Assembly (NCBI RefSeq): GCF_006861825.1
Contig: NZ_VDGI01000027.1
Span: forward strand, 1 to 41,547
Direction: 5' to 3'
Origin: Psychrobacillus vulpis
Lineage (GTDB): Bacteria; Bacillota; Bacilli; Bacillales_A; Planococcaceae
DNA: 41,547 bases
The notes under the pieces are model-generated. The model did no database searches and was not told where the DNA came from. It saw only the letters and a list, made by a program, of their open reading frames with translations. Below, piece after piece: positions 26,160 through 38,048 of the stretch. The position numbers were made by a program, and so were the translations under genes. How positions within the stretch are numbered: the first letter of the stretch is position 1; each line of letters opens with the position of its first letter.

Positions 26160-26912
26160 ATGATCAAGAAATTTTTAATAGTAATGGTCTTATTTTTTTC
26201 GTTTTCAGCGACAGCAAATGCAGATACATTGCATGAAGTGAAGAAAGGTGATTCGTTATCAAAGATTGCCAAAATGTATAAAGTGACAGTAAATGACCTT
26301 CGCACATGGAATAAGCTAAAAAAAGACAATATTTATATAAAGCAAAAAATAATCGTACAGAAGCCTACGAATGTGAAAACTGCAACTAAACCTGTTCCTA
26401 AACCTGTAGGTAATAAGCCTGTTGCACCGATTATTACTGAAATAATAGTTCAACCAGGTCAAGTAAAGTCGGAACAAGTCGTTAATCCTCCAGTGTTGGT
26501 TGATGAAGCGAAGCAATTAACTGAAAGTGGACAAGCAATTTATCTATTGCTTCTAGATATTGCACCAAGGTTGGAAGGCATTCCATATTTATATGCTGGA
26601 AATACGATAGCTGGTTTTGATTGTAGTGGATTTATTCATTTTATTCATTCTCAAGCAGGACTTAATCTAACTAGAAAAAGTAGTGAATCCTATTTTGCAG
26701 AAAGTGCTACTGTTGTGAATCCTATAGTAGGAGATTTAGTGTTTTTTGAAAATACATATAAAGAAGGTATTTCCCATATGGGTATCTATCTTGGTAATAA
26801 TGAGTTTATACATGCTGGTACAAAGGGTGTCGAGATAGCGAGATTAGATTCTGTTTATTGGAAAGATCATTTTGTTTCATTTAAACGTTTCCACTCTGTT
26901 AGTGTGAATTAA
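26160..26912 (+). CDS. Secreted LysM-NlpC/P60 peptidoglycan hydrolase
   Basis: A 250-residue exported cell-wall endopeptidase. Residues 1-21 are a signal peptide (cut after ANA). One LysM domain spans about 25-67 (HEVKKGDSLSKIAKMYKVTV), anchoring it to glycan. A Pro/Lys-rich linker follows, then the NlpC/P60 domain (about 120-248) with catalytic Cys155 in FDCSGF, His206 in SHMGIYLG and a third polar residue His218 in FIHAG. NlpC/P60 enzymes usually cut gamma-D-Glu-diaminopimelate (or Lys) bonds in stem peptides. It follows the flagellar genes and precedes a chemoreceptor by 18 bases, so a role in wall opening for motility is possible but not shown. Confidence 0.88.
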   Translation: MIKKFLIVMVLFFSFSATANADTLHEVKKGDSLSKIAKMYKVTVNDLRTWNKLKKDNIYIKQKIIVQKPTNVKTATKPVPKPVGNKPVAPIITEIIVQPGQVKSEQVVNPPVLVDEAKQLTESGQAIYLLLLDIAPRLEGIPYLYAGNTIAGFDCSGFIHFIHSQAGLNLTRKSSESYFAESATVVNPIVGDLVFFENTYKEGISHMGIYLGNNEFIHAGTKGVEIARLDSVYWKDHFVSFKRFHSVSVN

Positions 26913-26930
26913 AGGATAGGGGTTTTATAT

Positions 26931-28619
26931 ATGAAGTGGACAATAGGTAAAAAATTGTGGTTAGGATTTTCTTCTGTGTTAAGTTTAATGATTATTGTTG
27001 TTGTTTTGACACTTTTAACGATGTCAGATAATAGTGAAAAATATCAATTTTTGCTTGATGATCGGGTAGTGAAAGTGAATCTAGTGAGAGAAATTGAGAT
27101 GTCACAAAAAGATACAACAAATAATTTAATGGAGTATTTATTGTTTAACACTGATATTTCAAAAAAAAGTATTACTGATAATCAAAAAAATACAGAAAAC
27201 CTAGCAAAGGATTTAAGAGGAAGACTTTTTTCTCCTGAAACATTAGAAATGATGGATAGATTCGACAAAAAGTTAGTTTCATTTGCTGCTAAAAATCAAG
27301 AGATTATTAACGCGAAGCAGAAAAAAGACACAATGAATATTAATAAACTTTCTTCAGAAGCTAAATCTATTAATAGTGATGCTCTGAAAGTTTTAGATGA
27401 GATTGAGCAGTTTTTACAGAATGATATGGAGAAAGAGAGAGAACAAATAAATAATTATGAGAAAGTTGCTACTACCTTTATTATAGGAATATCTATTTTA
27501 GCAATTCTGTTGGGAGTAGTTTTAGCTTACTTTATTAGTAAAAACATTTCTCTTCCAGTTAAAAAAGTTACAACAGGATTATCAGAAATTGCAGTAGGAA
27601 ATTTAATTGTAGAACCAATTAATATTAAAAATAAAGATGAAGTTGGTGAAATGGCAGCGGCTTTCAATACAATGTCTGTTGATCTTAGACAAATTGTGTC
27701 GAATGTGCGTGATTCATCTATGCAGCTTGCTGCAAATGCGGAAGAGCTTTCTGCAAGTGCAGAGGAAAGTTTAGCTTCTTCACAAATGGTTGCCAAGTCA
27801 GCAGAGGGTCAAATGGTTACAAGTGAGCAACAAGTTCATCATTTAGACTCTTCTGTCAATGCAATGCATGAATTATCCCAAGGCGTAACTCAAATCTCTA
27901 TAAGTAATGAAGAAATGTTACATGCAGCAGATGATGTAACAAAACTTGTGAAAAAAGGATCGAATGTAGTGTCTAATGTTTCAGAACAAATGAACACAAT
28001 CCATTCAACATTTAAAGATACGTCTATACTTATGAACAATATGGCGAAGCATTCTGATGATATTCAATCCATCACTGCACTCATTACAGATATTTCGGAG
28101 CAAACTAATTTGCTAGCATTAAATGCGGCTATCGAGGCAGCACGAGCTGGTGAATATGGTAAGGGTTTTGCTGTTGTAGCGGAAGAAGTGCGTAAGCTTG
28201 CCGAGCAATCAAAAAACTCTGCATCTGAAATAGAATCTATGGTTCAAGTAATTCAATCTGCTTCTGGGGATGCAGTGAAAGCCATCACAATGGGTGGAGA
28301 GAAAGTAGAAGAGGGGCTTATGAAAACAACCGAATCTCTTCAGGTGTTTACTGAGATCGAAACAGCTGTTGGCGTAGTTGGAGTTAAAGTAGAATCAGTC
28401 TCTGCAGCCATCGAGCAAATTCAAGCAATGGCAGAATCTGTTTCGGAAGGTTCACTTGAGGTACAACGACTTGCTGCACTTGCTGCAGATGGTGCAAATG
28501 ACACAAGTGCTGCTACTGAAGAGCAACTCGCTGCAAACGAAGAAATAACTTCTAATGCACAATCATTAGCTGATCTTGCAGAAGTTCTCCAAAATAATGT
28601 GAGTCATTTCAAAATCTAA
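26931..28619 (+). CDS. Methyl-accepting chemotaxis protein
   Basis: A 562-residue transmembrane chemoreceptor. TM1 spans about residues 10-30. The extracytoplasmic sensor (about 31-180) is a four-helix-bundle type. TM2 spans about 183-205, followed by HAMP ([18 protein letters not shown]) and the long signalling coiled coil. The hairpin tip that binds CheA and CheW is intact ([20 protein letters not shown], then [20 protein letters not shown]). Glu/Gln-rich heptads on both sides offer methylation sites. The ligand is unknown. It may be co-transcribed with the NlpC/P60 gene 18 bases upstream. A terminator follows at 28630-28666. Confidence 0.95.
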   Translation: MKWTIGKKLWLGFSSVLSLMIIVVVLTLLTMSDNSEKYQFLLDDRVVKVNLVREIEMSQKDTTNNLMEYLLFNTDISKKSITDNQKNTENLAKDLRGRLFSPETLEMMDRFDKKLVSFAAKNQEIINAKQKKDTMNINKLSSEAKSINSDALKVLDEIEQFLQNDMEKEREQINNYEKVATTFIIGISILAILLGVVLAYFISKNISLPVKKVTTGLSEIAVGNLIVEPINIKNKDEVGEMAAAFNTMSVDLRQIVSNVRDSSMQLAANAEELSASAEESLASSQMVAKSAEGQMVTSEQQVHHLDSSVNAMHELSQGVTQISISNEEMLHAADDVTKLVKKGSNVVSNVSEQMNTIHSTFKDTSILMNNMAKHSDDIQSITALITDISEQTNLLALNAAIEAARAGEYGKGFAVVAEEVRKLAEQSKNSASEIESMVQVIQSASGDAVKAITMGGEKVEEGLMKTTESLQVFTEIETAVGVVGVKVESVSAAIEQIQAMAESVSEGSLEVQRLAALAADGANDTSAATEEQLAANEEITSNAQSLADLAEVLQNNVSHFKI

Positions 28620-28629
28620 CTACTATGTG

Positions 28630-28668
28630 CCTCTGAATTGTTACACAAGATTCAGAGGTATATTTTTG
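28630..28668 (+). terminator. Terminator after the chemoreceptor
   Basis: CCTCTGAAT (28630-28638) pairs perfectly with ATTCAGAGG (28650-28658), followed by TATATTTTT. Confidence 0.85.
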
Positions 28669-28763
28669 TGAAAAAATTTCAGTATATTAAAAATCAAAGT
28701 TTCCTCAAGTCGACACAATCTTAGTAGACTTAATAAAGTATAATTGCTGTAGGTGATGATTTT

Positions 28764-29195
28764 ATGTACAAATTCATTATTTTTATCCATGTAATTAGTG
28801 CGATTCTATCGATCGGTCCATTCTTTGTTCTTTTTCCGGTATTAAATCGAATGAAGGGGAAAAGTGGAGATTTGTTGGATTCCCATATTGAAGTGTTTCA
28901 AGCAGCGATTCGAATTGTAAAACATGCTGGTCATGTCCTTGTCGTTTCCGGAATACTGCTTATGTGGCAAGGGAATTGGGCTTGGTCTACATCATGGATC
29001 GTCATGACGATAGTAATAATGGTAAGTTCGATTGTGTTTCTTGCAAAAGCATTTAAGCCCAATATCCGACAGTTTAATGCTGGAGTAATTGATTCACATA
29101 CTCTTATTTTTAAATTGCATCGTTCTGTTTGGTTATATATTATATTATTACTAATAATGCTTTGGTTTATGGTAGTGAAGCCTAATATATGGTAA
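28764..29195 (+). CDS. Small four-helix membrane protein (DUF2269-like)
   Basis: A 143-residue integral membrane protein with about four hydrophobic helices: residues 3-27, 54-70, 76-95 and 120-138. It opens with YKFIIFIHVISAILSIGPFF, where a His lies inside the first helix as in DUF2269-like proteins. A second His-containing helix (VKHAGHVLVVSGILLMW) could be a haem or metal ligand set, but this is inference. No function is known to me. GTAGGTGATGA lies before the ATG. It sits alone between two terminators. Confidence 0.6.
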   Translation: MYKFIIFIHVISAILSIGPFFVLFPVLNRMKGKSGDLLDSHIEVFQAAIRIVKHAGHVLVVSGILLMWQGNWAWSTSWIVMTIVIMVSSIVFLAKAFKPNIRQFNAGVIDSHTLIFKLHRSVWLYIILLLIMLWFMVVKPNIW

Positions 29196-29198
29196 TGG

Positions 29199-29235
29199 AC
29201 TCTTTCTCAGATTGTTGAGAGGGGGTCTTTTTTTA
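29199..29235 (+). terminator. Terminator after the DUF2269-like gene
   Basis: GACTCTTTCTCA (29199-29210) pairs with TGAGAGGGGGTC (29217-29228) using several G-U pairs, followed by a seven-base T run. Confidence 0.8.
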
Positions 29236-29250
29236 ATTTTAATCAGAATG

Positions 29251-29439
29251 AATTTGTGACTGAGAGAGACGAATTTGCGCTTACCGAGGGAGAACTTTCA
29301 CTTAGAGGATTTGAAATTGCGGATATCCAGTTAGAATTTGCACTTAGAAGATCTGAACTTGTACTTAACGAGTTTAAATTTGCTATTCCTGAATTAGTAC
29401 TTGTGATTCCCAATTCGAACTTTCATTTTCAAAAGTTAA
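29251..29439. repeat. Nine 21-bp phased repeats, core GAATTTGCACTTA
   Basis: Units start at 29251, 29272, 29293, 29314, 29335, 29356, 29377, 29398 and 29419, exactly 21 bp apart. Each opens with a variant of GAATTTG and then CACTTA or GATT. The array shares its core with the repeat at 127-395. A reading frame crosses it (29256-29501) and would encode heptapeptide repeats such as EFALRRS, only because 21 is a multiple of three. It has no ribosome site and is not called as a gene. Confidence 0.8.
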
Positions 29440-29513
29440 ACTTGCCGATTCACATCTCACATCGCAGTGTATTTTTTTATGAAATTCACAAAAAATTTTG
29501 ATTGCATACAAAA

Positions 29514-29527
29514 TGCGATATATCGCA
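29514..29527. promoter_or_regulatory. Perfect 14-bp palindrome upstream of the ilvD promoter
   Basis: TGCGATATATCGCA is fully symmetric and lies about 62 bases upstream of the ilvD -35 element. It could be an operator for a dimeric regulator. No known site is recognised. Confidence 0.35.
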
Positions 29528-29589
29528 GATGTAAGCGATTACAAGAAAAACGAATATTCAAAACTGACAGATTATTTTAAAAAAGAGTG

Positions 29590-29618
29590 TTGACGGGGCA
29601 TTTTAAAGGCGATATGAT
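29590..29618 (+). promoter_or_regulatory. SigA-type promoter before ilvD
   Basis: TTGACG at 29590-29595, a 17-base spacer and TATGAT at 29613-29618, close to TTGACA-N17-TATAAT. It would give a leader of about 95 bases that holds two small hairpins (TAGC/GCTA and CGCT/AGCG). Confidence 0.75.
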
Positions 29619-29720
29619 AGCAACAATATATTAAATATTGTGATAAAATTCACAAACTAATAGAGTAATAGCCTGCAAAGCTAAACGCTACATAAGCGGT
29701 AAGTATAGGAGCGATGGAAA

Positions 29721-31388
29721 TTGAGAAGTGACATGATTAAGAAAGGCGTAGATCGAGCCCCTCATCGTAGCTTACTTTATGCAACTGGGGTTAAAACGAA
29801 AGATTTAGACAAACCGTTTATTGGTGTTTGTAACTCCTATATTGATATTATTCCAGGCCATATGCATTTAAATAAATTTGCAGAGGTCGTTAAAGAAGCC
29901 ATTCGTGAAGCTGGTGGAATTCCGTTCGAGTTTAACACAATAGGTGTAGATGATGGAATTGCAATGGGTCACATCGGGATGAGATATTCACTTCCGAGTC
30001 GTGAGCTAATTGCAGACTCAGCAGAAACAGTTATTAACGCACACTGGTTCGACGGAGTGTTTTACATTCCGAACTGTGACAAAATTACTCCAGGTATGTT
30101 AATGGCAGCAGTAAGAACAAATGTCCCATCTGTTTTTGTATCAGGTGGTCCGATGGAAGCTGGTACTTCTGCTGATGGAAAACAACTTTCGCTTACATCT
30201 GTATTTGAAGGTGTTGGTTCGTATAAATCAGGATCTATGACAGCGGAACAATTACTCGATATTGAACAAAACGCATGTCCTACTTGTGGTTCATGTTCAG
30301 GTATGTTCACTGCAAACTCGATGAACTCATTAATGGAGATGCTCGGTGTAACATTGCCAGGTAACGGAACGATTGTTGCTACATCAGACGAACGTCACCG
30401 CCTCATTAAAGAAGCAGCGAAACATCTTGTTCGAATGATTAAAGAAGATGTGAAGCCAAGAGATCTGATTACGAAAGAAACGATCGACGATGCATTTGCA
30501 CTAGACATGGCAATGGGAGGTTCTACTAATACAGTACTTCATACATTAGCTATTGCGCATGAAGCTGAAATCGAATACGACGTAAAAGAAATTAATGAAG
30601 TAGCAAAGAGAATTCCATATTTATCAAAAATTATGCCTGCTTCTGATTACTCCATGCATGATGTTCATCTCGCAGGAGGGGTTAGTGCCATTATAAAAGA
30701 ACTTTGTGAAATTCCAGGAGCGGTTCACCCGGATCGGATGACGATTACAGGTAAAACACTCTATGAAAATGTCAAAGAATCAGAGATTAAAAATGATCAA
30801 GTCATACGTCGAAAAGAAAATCCATATAGTCCAGTAGGAGGCTTGTCCGTCCTATTCGGAAATATTGCTCCAGAAGGCGGAGTGATTAAAGTGGGAGCAG
30901 TCGATCCTTCCATTAAAGAATTTACTGGAAAAGCCATTGTGTTTGATTCACAAGAGGCAGCACAGGAAGCAATTGACGAAGGTATCGTACAGGAAGGTCA
31001 TGTAGTAGTAATACGCTATGAAGGTCCTAAAGGAGGACCAGGGATGCCAGAAATGCTAGCTCCAACTTCAGCGATTCAAGGTCGCGGTTTAGGAACGAAA
31101 GTGGCACTCATAACAGACGGTAGATTTTCCGGAGCATCTAGAGGAATTTCCATTGGACATATTTCTCCAGAAGCAGCAGACGGTGGTCCAATCGCACTTG
31201 TTGAAAATGATGATATCATCGCTATTGATTTAACAAATAGAACAATAGAACTTCAAGTTACTGAAGAAGAATTAGCTACAAGAAGAGTAAACTTACAACC
31301 ATTTGAACCAAAAATTAAAAAAGGTTATTTAGCAAGATATTCGAAACTAGTAACATCCGCTAGTACTGGTGGAGTAATGAAAATCTAA
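29721..31388 (+). CDS. ilvD: Dihydroxy-acid dehydratase
   Basis: A 555-residue Fe-S enzyme turning 2,3-dihydroxy-isovalerate and -methylvalerate into the 2-keto acids of valine and isoleucine synthesis. Seen: NCDKITPG (first cluster Cys region), [16 protein letters not shown] with cluster cysteines, [19 protein letters not shown], and the C-terminal [13 protein letters not shown]. The start is TTG with AGGAG nine bases ahead; the nearby ATG at 29714 is out of frame. It heads the ilv-leu cluster behind a SigA-type promoter. The next 558 bases hold a structured repeat and the ilvB T-box. Confidence 0.96.
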   Translation: MRSDMIKKGVDRAPHRSLLYATGVKTKDLDKPFIGVCNSYIDIIPGHMHLNKFAEVVKEAIREAGGIPFEFNTIGVDDGIAMGHIGMRYSLPSRELIADSAETVINAHWFDGVFYIPNCDKITPGMLMAAVRTNVPSVFVSGGPMEAGTSADGKQLSLTSVFEGVGSYKSGSMTAEQLLDIEQNACPTCGSCSGMFTANSMNSLMEMLGVTLPGNGTIVATSDERHRLIKEAAKHLVRMIKEDVKPRDLITKETIDDAFALDMAMGGSTNTVLHTLAIAHEAEIEYDVKEINEVAKRIPYLSKIMPASDYSMHDVHLAGGVSAIIKELCEIPGAVHPDRMTITGKTLYENVKESEIKNDQVIRRKENPYSPVGGLSVLFGNIAPEGGVIKVGAVDPSIKEFTGKAIVFDSQEAAQEAIDEGIVQEGHVVVIRYEGPKGGPGMPEMLAPTSAIQGRGLGTKVALITDGRFSGASRGISIGHISPEAADGGPIALVENDDIIAIDLTNRTIELQVTEEELATRRVNLQPFEPKIKKGYLARYSKLVTSASTGGVMKI

Positions 31389-31554
31389 CTTTATTCAGCT
31401 TTGCTGAATAAAGTTGCCTCCGGCGGATGTCACAGATTTTGTAAAGTATAGGATGTTAGCCTAAGTTCGTCGCATCCATGCGACAATGGCTAACTGACCT
31501 GCATCACGCAGGCCTAAGTTCGATGCTAAATCTGGACGCAAATACGCCAAGGCG
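31389..31554 (+). repeat. Structured dispersed repeat, copy 1
   Basis: It matches 39471-39631 over about 150 bases. Stems seen: CTTTATTCAGC/GCTGAATAAAG (31389-31399 with 31403-31413), CAGATTT/AAATCTG (31433-31439 with 31528-31534, extended by GTC/GAC across a bulged A), GTTAGCC/GGCTAAC (31455-31461 with 31488-31494) enclosing GTCGCA/TGCGAC (31469-31474 with 31479-31484), and CCTGC/GCAGG (31498-31502 with 31508-31512). The first hairpin, absent from copy 2, could act as a terminator or processing site after ilvD. Confidence 0.8.
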
Positions 31555-31589
31555 AATTTGATTAAATCTAATATTATAAATCATTGATG

Positions 31590-31880
31590 AGGCAAAAGTT
31601 AAAGGAATCTTGTATTTACAGAGAGCCGGTGTAGCTGGGAACCGGCAATACAACCTTTAGCGACATCCCCTCGGAGTGAAGTGTTGAACGGGAAACCTTT
31701 TAGATACTTCCGGGTGTAGTAAAAAGCTACTCTCGTTATAAATGGATAATTGACGATTGTCGGTTGTCTGCGAGGTAGCGGTTACGCTGCGAACTAGGGT
31801 GGTACCATGAAAAGAATTTCATCCCTATACAAAAGAACTATAGTTTCTTTGTGTGGGGAGAAATTCTTTTTGTTTTTTAT
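31590..31880 (+). promoter_or_regulatory. T-box riboswitch leader of ilvB (apparent Leu specifier)
   Basis: The T-box sequence AGGGTGGTACCATG is at 31796-31809. Upstream are stem I signs: AGAGAGCCGGTG (31620-31631) pairing with the ACCGGC region, and a likely specifier CTC (Leu) at 31670-31672 in the context CCCCTCGGAGTG. The terminator stem is AAAAGAATTTC (31810-31820) with GAAATTCTTTT (31860-31870), plus TCCC/GGGA inside, then T-rich DNA to 31878. The T-box sequence overlaps the start of that stem, as expected for antitermination by uncharged tRNA. No other amino acid control element is seen in the cluster. Confidence 0.88.
31810..31880 (+). terminator. Attenuator terminator of the ilvB T-box
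   Basis: An 11-base perfect outer stem (31810-31820 with 31860-31870), an inner TCCC/GGGA stem and a downstream T-rich tract form the conditional terminator. Its tail ends about 67 bases before the ilvB start. Confidence 0.85.
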
Positions 31881-31946
31881 ATAAAGATCATGCAAGAAAG
31901 AAACAATTGTGACACTGGACGATTTGATCAGAAGGAGGAAATGATG

Positions 31947-33698
31947 ATGAAGTTGACTGTTGAAGAAGCAGAACAAATGTATGAAGAGCCCGAAACGGCG
32001 GAAGCTCCCAAACAATTAGACGGAGCAGATGTTTTAATCGAAACATTGAAAAAACATCAGGTTGAAGTAGTTTTTGGTTATCCGGGTGGTGCTGTATTAC
32101 CGATTTATGATGCACTACATAAAAACCCAATCAAACATATTCTTGCGCGTCACGAACAAGGAGCAATCCACGCTGCTGAAGGGTATGCACGAGTTTCTGG
32201 GAAGGTAGGGGTAGTAATTGCTACGTCTGGCCCTGGTGCAACGAATGTTGTAACAGGAATTGCGGATGCAATGATGGATTCGATACCGCTTGTTGTATTC
32301 ACAGGTCAGGTTGCAACAACGGTTATTGGTACAGATGCTTTCCAAGAAGCAGATATTATCGGGATTACTCAACCAATTACAAAACATAATTACCAAGTAA
32401 AAGATGTAGTTGACTTACCAAGAATTATTAACGAAGCTTTTCATATTGCTTCCACAGGTCGTCCAGGACCAGTCGTCGTAGATATTCCGAAAAATATGGC
32501 AACAGGAATGTTTGTTGTAAAAGAAGATGCAACGAGTGAAGTGAATCTTCCGGGGTATCAGCCAACGACAACACCCAACTTTTTACAAATTCAAAAAGCT
32601 GCTCAAGCTATTACAATTGCGAAACAACCGCTAATTCTTGCTGGAGCAGGAGTGTTGTTTGCCAAAGCATCCGAACAACTTGCAGCATTTGCAGAGAAAT
32701 ATCAAATTCCTGTAACAAATACTCTTCTCGGACTTGGAAGTATAGAAGGAAATCATCCACTTTTTTTAGGGATGGCAGGAATGCATGGTACGTACACAGC
32801 TAATATGGCTATTCAAACTTGTGATTTACTCATCAATGTAGGTGCGAGGTTTGACGATCGTTTAACAGGAAACTTAGCTCACTTTGCACCAAATGCAAAA
32901 GTGATTCATATCGATATAGATCCTGCAGAAATCGGTAAAAATGTTCACACTGAAATTCCGATTGTTGCAGATGCGAAAGAAGCACTAACCGCTTTACTAG
33001 AGCAAAATACTCCAAACGGGAATACTGCTGCATGGTTAGAAAGCTTACATGTAAATCAAGCACAATATCCTTTATTTTATGAAGCAAGTGAAGAACGAGG
33101 GCTACTTCCACAGCAAGTAATGGAACTTGTTCACGAGTATACAAATGGAGATGCAGTTGTCACTACAGACGTAGGGCAACATCAAATGTGGGCGGCCCAA
33201 TATTATAAATTCAATCAACCACATAACTGGGTAACTTCCGGAGGACTTGGAACAATGGGATTTGGTTTCCCAGCTGCTATAGGTGCACAGCTGGCAAAAC
33301 CAGAAGCAAAAGTAGTTTCAATCGTTGGAGATGCTGGGTTCCAAATGACACTTCAGGAATTGTCCTTACTTCAGGAGATGCGCATTCCAGTGAAAGTGAT
33401 TATTTTAAACAATCAAGCACTTGGAATGGTTCGTCAGTGGCAAGAAAGATTTCATGGAGAGCGTTATTCCCAGTCACTTATGCCGATTCAACCTGATTTT
33501 GTGAAGCTTGCAGCTGCTTATGATATTAAAGGTTATAAAATCGAAACGTATGAAGATGCCAAAAAGCAGTTAAAAGAAGCACTTGCATCGGATGAACCAG
33601 TATTAATAGATTGTAGAGTTGTTCAAAAAGAAAGTGTATTTCCAATGGTTGCTCCAGGAAAAGGACTACATGAAATGATTGGAGTGAAGCCAGAATGA
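31947..33698 (+). CDS. ilvB: Acetolactate synthase, large subunit
   Basis: A 583-residue ThDP enzyme joining two pyruvates, or pyruvate with 2-ketobutyrate, in valine/leucine and isoleucine synthesis. Seen: [20 protein letters not shown], the catalytic Glu in [20 protein letters not shown], a central FAD-type domain with [12 protein letters not shown], and the ThDP-binding run [17 protein letters not shown]. Three in-frame ATGs stand in a row (31941, 31944, 31947). The third is chosen because AAGGAGG at 31932-31938 then has an eight-base spacing. A longer frame from 31851 is ruled out because it would start within the T-box terminator. It overlaps ilvN by four bases. Confidence 0.96.
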   Translation: MKLTVEEAEQMYEEPETAEAPKQLDGADVLIETLKKHQVEVVFGYPGGAVLPIYDALHKNPIKHILARHEQGAIHAAEGYARVSGKVGVVIATSGPGATNVVTGIADAMMDSIPLVVFTGQVATTVIGTDAFQEADIIGITQPITKHNYQVKDVVDLPRIINEAFHIASTGRPGPVVVDIPKNMATGMFVVKEDATSEVNLPGYQPTTTPNFLQIQKAAQAITIAKQPLILAGAGVLFAKASEQLAAFAEKYQIPVTNTLLGLGSIEGNHPLFLGMAGMHGTYTANMAIQTCDLLINVGARFDDRLTGNLAHFAPNAKVIHIDIDPAEIGKNVHTEIPIVADAKEALTALLEQNTPNGNTAAWLESLHVNQAQYPLFYEASEERGLLPQQVMELVHEYTNGDAVVTTDVGQHQMWAAQYYKFNQPHNWVTSGGLGTMGFGFPAAIGAQLAKPEAKVVSIVGDAGFQMTLQELSLLQEMRIPVKVIILNNQALGMVRQWQERFHGERYSQSLMPIQPDFVKLAAAYDIKGYKIETYEDAKKQLKEALASDEPVLIDCRVVQKESVFPMVAPGKGLHEMIGVKPE

Positions 33699-34210
33699 AG
33701 CGGATCATTACCGTCACTGTGTTAAACCAAAGCGGGGTCTTAAACCGTGTAACTGGCCTACTCATGAAGCGCCAGTTCAATATTGAAAGCATCACAGTAG
33801 GTCATACGGAACAACCACAAATTTCAAAGATGACGTTTGTAGTAAATGTGGAAGATGAACAAAAGCTGGAACAACTTTTAAAGCAACTTCAAAAGCAAGT
33901 AGATGTGCTAAAAGTAAATGATATTTCCGAAAAGTCGATTGTTGTTAGAGAGTTGGCGCTTGTGAAGGTCGTGTCGCCACCAGCAGTAAGAGCAGAGATT
34001 AATAGTATTGTCGAACCTTTCCGAGCAGCCACAATTGACACTGGGAAAAATGTAGTGACATTCCAAGTGACAGGCAACTCAGAAAAAATTGATGCATTTA
34101 TTGATTTACTCAAGCCTTATGGCATAAAAGAGCTAACTAGAACTGGTGTCACCGCATTTGTTCGCGAAACACAGAAAGTTCATTCTACTCAGCTATCCAT
34201 TTTGCAGTAG
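33695..34210 (+). CDS. ilvN: Acetolactate synthase, small regulatory subunit
   Basis: A 171-residue regulatory partner of IlvB, also called IlvH in Bacillus. The N-terminal ACT domain is clear: [20 protein letters not shown] and [20 protein letters not shown], where valine binds for feedback control. The C-terminal domain contains REINSI-like segments ([17 protein letters not shown]) and [20 protein letters not shown]. The start overlaps the ilvB stop (ATGA), so the subunits are made together. ilvC follows after 74 bases. Confidence 0.95.
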   Translation: MKRIITVTVLNQSGVLNRVTGLLMKRQFNIESITVGHTEQPQISKMTFVVNVEDEQKLEQLLKQLQKQVDVLKVNDISEKSIVVRELALVKVVSPPAVRAEINSIVEPFRAATIDTGKNVVTFQVTGNSEKIDAFIDLLKPYGIKELTRTGVTAFVRETQKVHSTQLSILQ

Positions 34211-34218
34211 TGGAGTAA

Positions 34219-36850
<2,632 letters not shown>

Positions 36851-36928
36851 AGACTAGCTTTAGTTCCTAATCGAATGTGCTGAAAGTAACTGAAGCTTTA
36901 TCCAAAATACGAAACGGGAGTGAATGAG

Positions 36929-38029
36929 ATGGAAAAAACGATAACGGTATTGCCGGGAGATGGAATCGGTCCAGAAGTAACGGAAGCTGCTGTGAAGGTG
37001 CTTCAAACAATTGCAAAACGTTTTAACCATACGTTTAATCTGCATTATGAACTTATTGGTGGAGCAGCAATTGATGATTGTGAAAATCCACTCCCTGAAG
37101 AAACGATAAAACAATGTAGTCAAAGTGATGCCATTCTCTTAGGTGCAGTTGGTGGGCCAAAATGGGATCAAAATCCATCTCACTTACGCCCGGAAAAAGG
37201 ATTGTTGGCAATACGCAAACATTTTGGATTGTATGCAAATATTCGCCCAGTGAAAGCTATACCTGCATTACTGGATTCTTCACCTCTTAAAAAGGAAGTA
37301 GCGGAAAATGTCGACTTAGTCATCGTTCGTGAGCTTACAGGTGGTTTGTATTTCAGTGAACCTCGCGAAAAATCTCATGATCATGCACTTGATACGCTTG
37401 CTTATTCAAGAACAGAAATCGAGCGTATTGTCGATACAGCATTCCAGATTGCAAGAAGCCGACGTGGAAAACTAGCTTCTGTTGATAAAGCTAACGTTTT
37501 AGACACAAGCAAATTATGGCGAGAAATCGTAGAAGAAAAGAGACAGAACTATCCTGACGTAGAATTAGAGCATATGCTAGTTGATTCTACAGCGATGAAA
37601 ATGATCACACAGCCTAGTGCCTTTGATGTCATAGTAACGGAAAATATGTTTGGTGACATTTTAAGTGACGAAGCATCTGTTATTACTGGATCTCTTGGAA
37701 TGCTTCCATCTGCAAGTACACGCGAAGATGGCTTTGGTTTATATGAACCAGTACATGGATCCGCTCCCGATATTGCGGGACAAAACAAAGCAAACCCAGC
37801 AGCAACGATCCTTTCTGCAGCGATGATGCTTCGCGAAGCATTCCAAATGGAAACAGAAGCAGCTGCGGTCGAAGAGGCGGTATTTAATGTATTAAATGAT
37901 GGTAATTTCACAGGTGATCTACAAGTAGAAGGAAAACGTGTTCTTTCTACAACTGAATGGACGGCAAAAGTATTAGAAGAGTTAGACTCGGAATTTGTAT
38001 CAGATAGCATTATGTTTTCTTATGTCTAA
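36929..38029 (+). CDS. leuB: 3-isopropylmalate dehydrogenase
   Basis: A 366-residue NAD-dependent oxidative decarboxylase. Seen: ITVLPGDGIGPEVTEAA at the start, LLGAVGGPKWD near residue 71, VIVRELTGGLYFSEPRE near 128, TENMFGDILSDEASVITGSL near 235, and EPVHGSAPDIAGQNKANP near 272. ATG 36929 is preferred over an in-frame GTG at 36920, which forms part of the GGGAGTG ribosome site. A 78-base gap after leuA contains a weak inverted repeat (AGCTTTAGTT with AACTGAAGCT). Confidence 0.96.
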   Translation: MEKTITVLPGDGIGPEVTEAAVKVLQTIAKRFNHTFNLHYELIGGAAIDDCENPLPEETIKQCSQSDAILLGAVGGPKWDQNPSHLRPEKGLLAIRKHFGLYANIRPVKAIPALLDSSPLKKEVAENVDLVIVRELTGGLYFSEPREKSHDHALDTLAYSRTEIERIVDTAFQIARSRRGKLASVDKANVLDTSKLWREIVEEKRQNYPDVELEHMLVDSTAMKMITQPSAFDVIVTENMFGDILSDEASVITGSLGMLPSASTREDGFGLYEPVHGSAPDIAGQNKANPAATILSAAMMLREAFQMETEAAAVEEAVFNVLNDGNFTGDLQVEGKRVLSTTEWTAKVLEELDSEFVSDSIMFSYV

Positions 38030-38048
38030 CCAAAAGGAGAGGGACTAA

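Noticed and set aside
29256-29501. An 81-codon frame giving heptapeptide repeats
   Set aside because: The repeats follow from the 21-bp DNA array, there is no ribosome site, and the related array at 127-395 is clearly non-coding (103-bp period).
29470-29670. CodY-like boxes near ilvD (AAATTCACAAA and similar)
   Set aside because: They match the CodY consensus AATTTTCWGAAAATT poorly, and AT-rich DNA makes chance hits likely.
31851-31946. An upstream extension of ilvB
   Set aside because: It would start within the T-box terminator stem, whereas AAGGAGG at 31932-31938 clearly serves the later ATGs.
36851-36928. Weak inverted repeat between leuA and leuB as a terminator
   Set aside because: There is no T run and the pairing is imperfect. 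The genes are tightly grouped, so it is more likely incidental.
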